Origin: Gammaproteobacteria bacterium
Lineage (GTDB): Bacteria; Pseudomonadota; Gammaproteobacteria; DSM-16500
Length of the DNA: 46,352 nucleotides
NCBI GenBank assembly: GCA_013287765.1
Contig: JABDDD010000012.1
Location: forward strand, 1 to 46,352
Reading direction: 5' to 3'
Part shown: one piece after another, positions 16,422-23,910 of the stretch
Numbering within the stretch: position 1 is the stretch's first letter
How the letters are laid out: every line of letters begins with the position of its first letter
Notes under the pieces: model-generated
Databases searched by the model: none
What the model was told of the DNA's origin: nothing
Seen by the model: only the letters and a program-made list of their open reading frames with translations
Translations under genes and position numbers: made by a program

Positions 16422-17333
16422 CTAACAAATTTCACTACGCTCACAAGGATAATCATCACTGCCCTTTTCTACTTGAATAGTTGCATGATCCACGCGAAAT
16501 TCTTTTTTTAACACGGCATTTATTTTTTTGTAATCTTCGTCTTTTAAATAATTATCTGGCATGACAAGATGCGCAGTTAATGCAATTTCTTTAGTACTTA
16601 ATCCCCAAATATGCAGATCATGCACGGCTTTGACACCATTAAAAGATTGTAGAAAATTTTCAATGCCTGTCACATTAATATGATGGGGAATCGCATCTAA
16701 AATTAATCGTACAGAATCACGCAATAATCCCCAAGTTCCCCATAAAATAATAAGCACTATTAATAAACCCATGACAGGATCAATCCACAGCCAATGTGTA
16801 AAATAAGTTATGCATGCAGCAATCACCACACCAATCGAAATTAAAGCATCGCCTAACAAATGAATAAAAGCGCCTTTAATATTTAGATCATCATGTGCCC
16901 CTTTCATAAATAAAAGCGCTGTGCTGCCATTAATAACTATACCAATTAAGGCAACAAAAATGACAATTTTAGCATTGATTAAATTGGGTTGAAGCAGTTT
17001 TTCAATGGATTCAAATGCAATCAGTGCAACTGTTGCAACTAATATCAAAGCATTAGTCAATGCAGCTAAAATCGTTGTGCGTTTATAGCCATAACTATAG
17101 CGTTTACGCGCAGGGCGAGTTAATAACCAATTGGCACCCCATGCTAGTAATAAACCAAATACATCCCCTAAATTATGGGCAGCATCCGCCATTAAACTCA
17201 TAGAGCTTGCTTTAAATGCATAAAAAAATTGGCAAATTGTGAAACCAAAATTTAATATCACCGCAATGGCAAATGCTAAATTAAATGATTGCGGATGAGA
17301 ATGTGTATGGGAATGATGATGTGTATGGCTCAT
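16422..17333 (-). CDS. Cation diffusion facilitator (Zn/Cd/Co exporter, ZitB/CzcD-like)
   Basis: Proton-coupled divalent metal exporter of 303 residues in the inner membrane. The N-terminus is a histidine string (MSHTHHHSHTHSHPQ) for metal binding, followed by six helices with the paired metal sites: DAAHNLGD in helix 2 and FIHLLGDALISIG in helix 5. The cytoplasmic C-terminal domain has HDLHIWGLSTKEIALTAHL. Its ATG overlaps the putA stop by four bases (ATGA), so translation is coupled to putA. The last residues (PCERSEIC) look unlike the family and may come from the repeat-rich downstream sequence. Confidence 0.93.
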   Translation of the reverse strand: MSHTHHHSHTHSHPQSFNLAFAIAVILNFGFTICQFFYAFKASSMSLMADAAHNLGDVFGLLLAWGANWLLTRPARKRYSYGYKRTTILAALTNALILVATVALIAFESIEKLLQPNLINAKIVIFVALIGIVINGSTALLFMKGAHDDLNIKGAFIHLLGDALISIGVVIAACITYFTHWLWIDPVMGLLIVLIILWGTWGLLRDSVRLILDAIPHHINVTGIENFLQSFNGVKAVHDLHIWGLSTKEIALTAHLVMPDNYLKDEDYKKINAVLKKEFRVDHATIQVEKGSDDYPCERSEIC

Positions 17334-20300
17334 AGTTCATCCTCGCTTAAAGATACTAAAGAAGCATTGCCACCCGCTGCTGTCGTATTAATAGAAAGCG
17401 CACGTTCAAGACAGAGTCTCGGTAAATAATACGGGCCACCGGCTTTAGGGCCCGTTCCTGAGAGGTGCTCTCCACCAAAGGGTTGAACACCAACAACTGC
17501 TCCAATTATATTACGATTGACATATAAATTACCCACTGGCAATCGATTTTTTAAATATCGTACCGTCGCATCAATACGACTGTGAATGCCGCAGGTGAGG
17601 CCGTATCCTGTTTCTTGAATAGCTGCAACGACTTGATCTAGAGTGTGTGCCTGATAGCGTATGACATGGAGAATAGGCCCAAATACTTCTTGTTGCAATT
17701 GCTTTAAGTTTTTTAACTCAAATACACAAGGGGCAAAATAATATCCGGCGGGCGTGTTAGTCAAGGGTATTTGATAAATAAGTGAAGCTTCCTGCTGCAT
17801 TTTATTAAAATGATTTTGCAATTTTTCTAACGCTTCTTGGTCAATGACAGGACCAATATCATTTTTTAATAAACTAGGATCGCCAATGGTTAATTCTGCC
17901 ATGGCATTTTTAAGCATATTTAATAAATGTGGCGCCATTTCTTCTTGTACGAATAAAACACGCAAGGCAGAACAGCGTTGTCCTGCGCTATTAAAAGCCG
18001 ATTGGAGGATATCTATGACGACTTGTTCTGCTAAAGCAGAAGAGTCAACAATCATGGCATTTTGACCGCCTGTTTCTGCAATAAAAGGCACAATAGGCCC
18101 ATTACGGTTTGCTAAACTGCGTTGAATAATTTTCGCAGTTTCTGTTGATCCAGTAAACATAACACCAGCAATACGTTCATCAGGTAATAAGTAATGCCCG
18201 ACCACCGAGCCTTTGCCAATTAATAATTGTAATACACAGGCGGGAATCCCCGCTTGATGCAATAAACGAATCGCTTCTGTTGCTATAATAGGCGTTTGTT
18301 CAGCAGGTTTAGCAATCACAGTGTTCCCGGTGACAAGCGCTGCAACGATTTGGCCGGTAAAAATAGCCAATGGAAAATTCCATGGACTAATACAGATAAA
18401 AACCCCGCGTGGATGTAGAGATAATTGATTGTATTCGCCGGTTGGTCCTTTTAGTACTTGAATTTTAAAATCTTGTCGTGCACGTGCGGCATAATAACGG
18501 CAATAATCAATGGTTTCGCGTATTTCAGCAATAGCATCATTAATATGTTTGCCGCCTTCTCGACATAATAATGTAATAAAAGCAGGCATTTTTTGCGAAA
18601 ATAATTCTGCAGCACGTTCAAGACAAGCTACTCTTTCTTGTATATCCGTATTGGCCCAATCAGAAAAAGCGTGTGTTGCATTGGAAACTATTTCTTCCAT
18701 ATGTTCTAGTGTGGTTTCGTAAATATGACCTAGTGTATGTTGGGTATCAGCAGGAGAAAAAAGCGGCTGTGGATCACCTTGTGTCACCATCTCCCCTGCA
18801 ATAATTGATCCAGATAACCATTGAGTATGATCTATTTTATCAGTATTTTCTTTTAATTGATTTAAAGTGTGCGTATTTGAAAGATCAAGTCCGCTTGAAT
18901 TTAATCTTTCTGGACTAAAAATATTTTTAGGTAATGGAATATGGGGATGTGGTTTTTCAGCTAATTTTGCTATGCGTTCGATTGGATCATAAATAATTTG
19001 TTCAACGGGTATATTCTCATCTGCTAAACGATTAATAAACGAAGTATTTGCGCCATTTTCTAATAATCGGCGGACGAGATAACCTAATAAATCTTTATGG
19101 CTGCCAACCGGTGCGTAAATTCGGCAAGGAATGTTTGCACTGACTATTTGATCATATAAAGCTTCGCCCATGCCATGTAAGCATTGAAATTCAAAATCTT
19201 TTCTATCACCTGCCATTTCTAAAATAGCCGCAACAGAATAGGCATTATGTGTGCCAAATTGTGGATAAAAACAATCGGGTAAGCCCAATATTTTTTTTGC
19301 AACGGCAAGATAAGAGACATCCGTTGAATTTTTTCGGGTAAAAACCGGATACCCTTCAAGACCTAATAGCTGGGCTTGTTTAATTTCATAATCCCAATAA
19401 GCCCCTTTGATTAATCGCACCATAAAACGTCGGTTTTTTTGTTTGGCAAGAGAGGCTAACCAATCAATCACAAAAGGCGCACGTTTTTGATAAGCTTGTA
19501 CGGCTAATCCTAAGCCTGCATAATTATCTAAGGCTGGATCATTAAATACTTTTTCAATGATATCAAGTGAAAGCTCTAATCGATCGGCTTCTTCTGCATC
19601 AATGACCATACCAATATTTTGTTCTTTGGCCGCTTTAGCAAGCGTTAGTAATTTAGGGGTTAATTCTTGAAGAACACGATCACGTTGTGCCACTTCATAG
19701 CGAGGGTGGAGGGCTGATAATTTAATTGAAACCCCAGGTCCTGTGATAGGATTTAATCCGCAAGCTGCAGCACCTGTTGCTGCAATTGCTTTTTGATAAC
19801 TGTTAAAATAATGATTCGCATCTTCTGTTGTGCGTGCAGCTTCTCCTAGCATATCATAAGAATAACGATACCCTTTGGCTTCTAATTTTTTTGCACGTTG
19901 GATGGCCTCATCAATTGTGCTACCCATAACAAATTGCTTGCCAATAATTTTCATGCCTTGTAACACAATAGGTCGAATGAGCGTCGAGCTTGCTTTGCCT
20001 AAAAAACGTTTCAAACTAGTAGATAATTTTTTTTGATTTTCAAGTGTTGGCGATAAAATTTTACCGGTAAGCATTAATGACCAAGTGGCTGCATTGACAA
20101 AAAGAGAATCGCTTTGGCTAAGATGTTTTTCCCAATCAGCTGATCCAATTTTATCACTAATCAAAAGATCAACTGTTTTAGCATCCGGAATGCGTAATAA
20201 AGCTTCTGCTAAACACATAAGCGCAATGCCTTCCTCGCTTGATAAATCATATTCATGTAAAAATTTATCTAAACTACTTTTTTTCTTGCTATTTTGGCGT

Positions 20301-20470
20301 GTTGCTAATAAAAGTATTTTTGCTTTTTCATGAATACGATGCAGCGCATCTTGTGGTAAAGTAGCTGTTTTTATTAAAGCATCCACGCAAGTGGTCTCAT
20401 CTTGACGATAAGCTTTTGTTATTGCATCGCGTAAAGCATTTTGTTTTGATACTGGATGTTCAAAAATCAT
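17330..20470 (-). CDS. putA: Bifunctional proline dehydrogenase / P5C dehydrogenase PutA
   Basis: Oxidises proline to glutamate in two steps: an FAD proline dehydrogenase domain (roughly residues 60-450) and an NAD-dependent P5C dehydrogenase domain (roughly 530-1000). Motifs include GVSIKLSALHPRYE, FMVRLIKGAYWDYEIKQA and GTHNAYSVAAI in the first, and ISPWNFPLAIFTGQI, FTGSTETA and the catalytic Cys in FNSAGQRCSALR in the second. The N-terminus lacks the ribbon-helix-helix DNA-binding domain of E. coli PutA, so it is an enzyme without repressor function. An ATG at 20491 is possible, but the ATG at 20470 has AAGGG at suitable distance, giving 1046 residues. It is followed directly by the CDF exporter with a 4-base overlap. 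Confidence 0.96.
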   Translation of the reverse strand: MIFEHPVSKQNALRDAITKAYRQDETTCVDALIKTATLPQDALHRIHEKAKILLLATRQNSKKKSSLDKFLHEYDLSSEEGIALMCLAEALLRIPDAKTVDLLISDKIGSADWEKHLSQSDSLFVNAATWSLMLTGKILSPTLENQKKLSTSLKRFLGKASSTLIRPIVLQGMKIIGKQFVMGSTIDEAIQRAKKLEAKGYRYSYDMLGEAARTTEDANHYFNSYQKAIAATGAAACGLNPITGPGVSIKLSALHPRYEVAQRDRVLQELTPKLLTLAKAAKEQNIGMVIDAEEADRLELSLDIIEKVFNDPALDNYAGLGLAVQAYQKRAPFVIDWLASLAKQKNRRFMVRLIKGAYWDYEIKQAQLLGLEGYPVFTRKNSTDVSYLAVAKKILGLPDCFYPQFGTHNAYSVAAILEMAGDRKDFEFQCLHGMGEALYDQIVSANIPCRIYAPVGSHKDLLGYLVRRLLENGANTSFINRLADENIPVEQIIYDPIERIAKLAEKPHPHIPLPKNIFSPERLNSSGLDLSNTHTLNQLKENTDKIDHTQWLSGSIIAGEMVTQGDPQPLFSPADTQHTLGHIYETTLEHMEEIVSNATHAFSDWANTDIQERVACLERAAELFSQKMPAFITLLCREGGKHINDAIAEIRETIDYCRYYAARARQDFKIQVLKGPTGEYNQLSLHPRGVFICISPWNFPLAIFTGQIVAALVTGNTVIAKPAEQTPIIATEAIRLLHQAGIPACVLQLLIGKGSVVGHYLLPDERIAGVMFTGSTETAKIIQRSLANRNGPIVPFIAETGGQNAMIVDSSALAEQVVIDILQSAFNSAGQRCSALRVLFVQEEMAPHLLNMLKNAMAELTIGDPSLLKNDIGPVIDQEALEKLQNHFNKMQQEASLIYQIPLTNTPAGYYFAPCVFELKNLKQLQQEVFGPILHVIRYQAHTLDQVVAAIQETGYGLTCGIHSRIDATVRYLKNRLPVGNLYVNRNIIGAVVGVQPFGGEHLSGTGPKAGGPYYLPRLCLERALSINTTAAGGNASLVSLSEDEL

Positions 20471-20532
20471 AGGGGCCCTTAAAAATATCATTCAGAATCT
20501 TACTCTTTGAAGGAAGATACCTATAATTTGTG

Positions 20533-20538
20533 TATAAT
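20533..20538 (+). promoter_or_regulatory. Possible -10 box upstream of rnt
   Basis: TATAAT at 20533-20538, with another at 20522-20527, in the short divergent gap between putA and rnt. No well-spaced -35 box was found (TTGAAG at 20507 is 20 bases away). The candidate would leave a leader of about 18 bases before the TTG start. Confidence 0.3.
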
Positions 20539-20561
20539 TCAACCTTTATGAGGAAATAGAA

Positions 20562-21173
20562 TTGTTATCAGCTCAAAAAAAATCCAATTTAGCCCTGCGT
20601 TTCAGAGGGTTGTTGCCAGTTGTTGTGGATGTGGAAACCTCTGGGTTAAATCCGCTGACGGATGCTTTACTTGAAATTGCCATTGTGCCTATTAGGTTAC
20701 AGGCAGATATTTTTAGTCCCAGACCTGCTGTTCATTACCATGTAGAACCCTTTGTGGGTGCTAATATGGATCCAGAATCGTTAAAAATAACCGGGATTGA
20801 TCCTGATTATCCTTTACGATTTGCCATCCCAGAAGCGCAAGTATTGCACCGTATTTTTGAAGTTTTTCAACAGTTATTAGCAGAAACACGTTGTCAGCGC
20901 GTGGTCTTAGTGGGTCATAATGCGTGGTTTGATTTAGCTTTTATTAAAGCAGCCGTCAAGCGCAGTTATTTAAAAAAAATACCTTTTCATTCATTTACGA
21001 CATTTGATACAGCGACATTGGCAGGCGCGCTATTAGGCGAAACAGTATTGGCTCGTGCACTGAAGGCTGCCAATATACATTTTGATGTTAATCAAGCGCA
21101 TTCTGCTTTATATGACGCAACGAGAACTGCAGAATTATTTTGTTATTTATTAAATTTTTTGCAAAAACCTTAA
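20562..21173 (+). CDS. rnt: Ribonuclease T
   Basis: DEDD-family 3'-5' exoribonuclease that trims the 3' ends of tRNA and other stable RNAs and turns over the tRNA CCA end. The 203 residues align throughout with E. coli RNase T: RFRGLLPVVVDVETSGLNP (catalytic Asp23 and Glu25), HYHVEPFVGANMDPESLKI, GIDPDYPLR, VGHNAWFDLAF and the final HxxxxxD motif in QAHSALYDATRTAELF. The start is TTG at 20562, supported by GAGGA at 20550-20554; the ATG at 20548 is out of frame and closes at once. It is divergent from putA and its stop overlaps by four bases the end of the convergent nuclease-like gene. Confidence 0.96.
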   Translation: MLSAQKKSNLALRFRGLLPVVVDVETSGLNPLTDALLEIAIVPIRLQADIFSPRPAVHYHVEPFVGANMDPESLKITGIDPDYPLRFAIPEAQVLHRIFEVFQQLLAETRCQRVVLVGHNAWFDLAFIKAAVKRSYLKKIPFHSFTTFDTATLAGALLGETVLARALKAANIHFDVNQAHSALYDATRTAELFCYLLNFLQKP

Positions 21174-22282
21174 ACTCGAAGAGGAGTTTTGTCTGGGGTT
21201 TTAGTCAGGGTAGTAAAAAGCTTACGCTTTGCTGGTTTAAAAATTTTAAATTGGCTGGTAGAAGAGGGCGGGCTTGATGGTTGTTGGGTCTGCATCTCAG
21301 ACAAAGAAGAAAAAAGCGCATGCATGTAGTCTTGATGCGTAATAACAGGTTTAACAGGGTTTTGCGTATTGAAAACTAAATTAAGGGTAAAATCGCGGGT
21401 AGTAATAGTATATTTAATTACTTTAGCAATTTGTGTGTTAGCAATTAATTCGCATTCAATATCTAATTGAATACCTTCAGGATATTTTGTCATTAAATAA
21501 TTTATTTCAGCTTCTGCAAACATCATATCTGTGTTTGCGAAATTGATTCCACATACTAAGTTATTTTCATTTTGAGCTTTTTTCCCTAAAAAACGATGGG
21601 CAATTAAATGTAACCACTCCCATTTTAATTCTTTTGGAAAATCTTTTGTGGCTTTAGCATATTGTGTTGCACTGCCTTTTTTTGAGTTGACTCCTTTTTT
21701 AACCATGACTTGTGCTTGGCTACAGCTGCGGCGATTGTTATTTTTTTTAATTTCTCGAGCTGTTGTTTTTAATAAAGCAGGTGTTATTTTTATACTCTGC
21801 ACTTTGGTGGACGTCGTGGGTTTTTTAATAGCGGTATAAGCAGCTGATGATAAAAAAGTATCACGTTTGGTTAGATCAGCCAACGGTTTTCTTTCTAATT
21901 TTTTAGCATCTAGGACATCATCTGAAAAGAAATCTGCATCGCCTAATTTTCCGGTACGGTATAATTCGGTTTTCTTTTCAGGGGTGATGATTTTAGTAGG
22001 TGAGCCATTTTCATCAAAAATAATAGAGTGAATAGGTCTGTGACAAGAAATTTGCTCTAATTTTTTAGTAAAAAGGCTGGTAAAAGCTGGGCGATTTTTT
22101 TCTTCAACGACTGTTTCTTTGATTAAAATAGCAGATTTAGTCGGTTTTCTTTTGGTGCGAATAGCCAGCAAATTCGGCTTGCGATTTTTGTAAGACTTTA
22201 AGCGTAAAGCGGTTGCTTTTTTAGTAGTAGGCGTTAAATGAAAGTGAGAGGCAGCTTTACGTTTTCGGCTTCTTGTCTTCAT
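21170..22282 (-). CDS. Basic protein with an HNH-nuclease-like segment and possible nuclear-targeting signals
   Basis: Not a recognised family. The 370 residues start with a strongly basic region (RSRKRK at 4-9, RKPNLLAIRTKRKPTK at 34-49), contain a Lys/Thr-rich middle and end in another basic stretch (KPAKRKLF at 349-356). Residues 221-257 read WEWLHLIAHRF, a short gap, then NNLVCGINFANTDMMFAE. The HLIAH plus NLV-G-x-AN spacing is reminiscent of HNH/beta-beta-alpha metal nucleases, but this is only a visual resemblance. There is no signal peptide or membrane span. It is divergent from the Fic gene and converges on rnt with a 4-base overlap. In an intracellular bacterium, the RSRKRK-type clusters could serve as nuclear localisation signals of a secreted effector; a DNA/RNA-binding bacterial protein is the alternative. 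Confidence 0.6.
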   Translation of the reverse strand: MKTRSRKRKAASHFHLTPTTKKATALRLKSYKNRKPNLLAIRTKRKPTKSAILIKETVVEEKNRPAFTSLFTKKLEQISCHRPIHSIIFDENGSPTKIITPEKKTELYRTGKLGDADFFSDDVLDAKKLERKPLADLTKRDTFLSSAAYTAIKKPTTSTKVQSIKITPALLKTTAREIKKNNNRRSCSQAQVMVKKGVNSKKGSATQYAKATKDFPKELKWEWLHLIAHRFLGKKAQNENNLVCGINFANTDMMFAEAEINYLMTKYPEGIQLDIECELIANTQIAKVIKYTITTRDFTLNLVFNTQNPVKPVITHQDYMHALFSSLSEMQTQQPSSPPSSTSQFKIFKPAKRKLFTTLTKTPDKTPLRV

Positions 22283-22432
22283 ATAATTGGATGACCTAAT
22301 GGATATAGAATGGTTATTGTACTATAATTTGATTAAAAAGTAAACAATTAAGTAAGCCAGATAAAAATATCTTATCATTCAATTAATTAGCAGCTTGGGC
22401 TTATTTATAAGAGAAGCCCAGCAGCTGGGATA

Positions 22433-22488
22433 TGTCGCGATATATTGAGTCGCGACAAATAAAGTGGCATAATGACATTATCGCGACA
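22433..22488. promoter_or_regulatory. Palindromic operator with three TCGCGACA half-sites upstream of the Fic gene
   Basis: TGTCGCGA (22433-22440) and TCGCGACA (22450-22457) form a perfect inverted repeat with a 9-base spacer. A third TCGCGACA stands at 22481-22488. The first pair overlaps the -35 box and the third lies just after the -10 box of the promoter at 22445-22473, as expected for a repressor. The Fic protein has a winged-helix-like N-terminus, so autoregulation is plausible (inference). Confidence 0.7.
22445..22473 (+). promoter_or_regulatory. Sigma70-type promoter of the Fic gene
   Basis: TTGAGT (22445-22450), an ideal 17-base spacer and CATAAT (22468-22473). It is embedded between the TCGCGACA half-sites. 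Transcription would start near 22480, about 37 bases before the ATG at 22517. Confidence 0.5.
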
Positions 22489-22516
22489 AAAAAAATGATA
22501 ATAGAATGGTGTATCT

Positions 22517-23878
22517 ATGCCAAAAATAGTATTAAAAGTTGAGTTAGACTTTATCGAAAAAATAATTAGCCGCTATCCTGCTGGAGTAAAACTTGATGAA
22601 CTTTTAACAATAGATGAGATGAGACTATCACAGCGCACGCTACAAAGACGTCTTAATATGCTCATAGAGCAAGGCCGTGTGATTATTTTAGGTAAGGGTG
22701 CTAGTAGTAAGTACCAAACTTCTCTATCTGCAGCGCCTCCTTATGGCGTATTTCAAATTCCTCTTACGATGGAAAGTCGGTCGATACGAGATTATGTTAA
22801 TCAGCCTTTAGAAAATAGACATTCTGTAAAATATAACCGTCAATTTTTAGATACTTACCATCCTAATGAAACCTATTATCTTTCTCATTCTATACGTGAG
22901 CATCTTAAAGTGATCGGTAATCATCCGACTTCAGTACCGATAGCAGGAACCTATGCAAGAAAAATTTTAAATCATTTATTGATAGATTTATCTTGGAACT
23001 CAAGTCGTTTGGAAGGAAATGAGTATTCTTTGTTAGAGACAGAAAGATTATTAGATTTTGGTGAAAAGTCTGACAATAAAAGTATTGCTGATACACAAAT
23101 GATTCTTAACCATAAAGCTGCTATTGAATTTTTAGTCGCATCGGCTGAAGATATCACATATGATCGTTCGACTATTCTTAATTTGCATGCACTTTTATCC
23201 GATAACTTATTAAGTAATGCAGCAGCTTGTGGACGATTACGACATATACCTGTTGCTATTGCCAAAACCACTTATTCTCCATTAAGTATTCCTCAGTTAA
23301 TTGATGAATGTTTTCAGCAAATACTTGCTGTTGCTTGCAAGATTCATGATCCTTTTGAACAAGCATTTTTCGTGATGGTGCACTTACCTTATTTGCAGCC
23401 ATTTGAGGATGTCAACAAACGAGTTTCTCGTCTTTCAGCAAATATTTCTTTGATTCGAAATAATCTATCTCCGCTTTCATTTGTCGATGTTCCTGAAAAA
23501 GCTTACGTCGATGGAATATTAGGTGTATATGAATTAAATCGCATTGATTTGTTAAGAGATATTTTTGTTTGGGCGTATGAACGATCTGCTGCCCGATATA
23601 CAACTGCTCGGCAAGTGCTTGGGGAGCCTGATCCTTTTCGTCTGAAATACAGGGAACAATTTATTGAGCTGATTGGAGCTATCGTGCGTGATTGTTTAAA
23701 TGTTAAAGAAAGTATTCATTATATCCAAACCTGGATTGAGAGTCATATTCAAGAGACTGATCGAGCGCGTTTTAGAGAAATAACGGAAATAGAATTGCTA
23801 AATCTTCATGCAGGGAATATGGCTAGATTTCGGTTGAAGCCTTTAGAATTCGAAACGTGGCATCAGCAATATAAATAA
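22517..23878 (+). CDS. Fic-fold protein with winged-helix N-terminus and degenerate catalytic motif
   Basis: A 453-residue protein. Residues 1-60 look like a winged-helix DNA-binding domain (a SQRTLQRRLNMLIEQGRVII stretch). The central Fic domain has DLSWNSSRLEGNEYSL (162-168 fits the inhibitory motif S/T-x-x-x-E-G/N) and the signature region LPYLQPFEDVNKRVSR. Aligned with HPFx(D/E)GNGRxxR, the catalytic His is Gln294 and the two glycines are Val299 and Lys301, while Pro295, Phe296, Asn300, Arg302 and Arg305 remain. Canonical AMP transfer therefore looks unlikely; similar QPFxDVNKR variants occur in other annotated Fic proteins (from memory). A C-terminal helical region of about 100 residues follows. 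It sits behind its own operator between two putative effector genes. It may be a regulator that uses the Fic fold as a sensor. Confidence 0.85.
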   Translation: MPKIVLKVELDFIEKIISRYPAGVKLDELLTIDEMRLSQRTLQRRLNMLIEQGRVIILGKGASSKYQTSLSAAPPYGVFQIPLTMESRSIRDYVNQPLENRHSVKYNRQFLDTYHPNETYYLSHSIREHLKVIGNHPTSVPIAGTYARKILNHLLIDLSWNSSRLEGNEYSLLETERLLDFGEKSDNKSIADTQMILNHKAAIEFLVASAEDITYDRSTILNLHALLSDNLLSNAAACGRLRHIPVAIAKTTYSPLSIPQLIDECFQQILAVACKIHDPFEQAFFVMVHLPYLQPFEDVNKRVSRLSANISLIRNNLSPLSFVDVPEKAYVDGILGVYELNRIDLLRDIFVWAYERSAARYTTARQVLGEPDPFRLKYREQFIELIGAIVRDCLNVKESIHYIQTWIESHIQETDRARFREITEIELLNLHAGNMARFRLKPLEFETWHQQYK

Positions 23879-23910
23879 ATTCTTCGTACGCAATACAAAA
23901 CAGCGTTAAG

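Noticed and set aside
21170-22282. Calling the basic protein a histone-like or ribosomal protein
   Set aside because: It is too long, the basic residues are clustered at the ends, and the centre has a globular, aromatic-rich segment unlike those families.
22396-22420. TGGGCTT...AAGCCCA inverted repeat as a terminator or riboswitch
   Set aside because: Only 7 bp with an 11-base loop and no T-run; it lies upstream of the Fic promoter and no known riboswitch pattern is visible.
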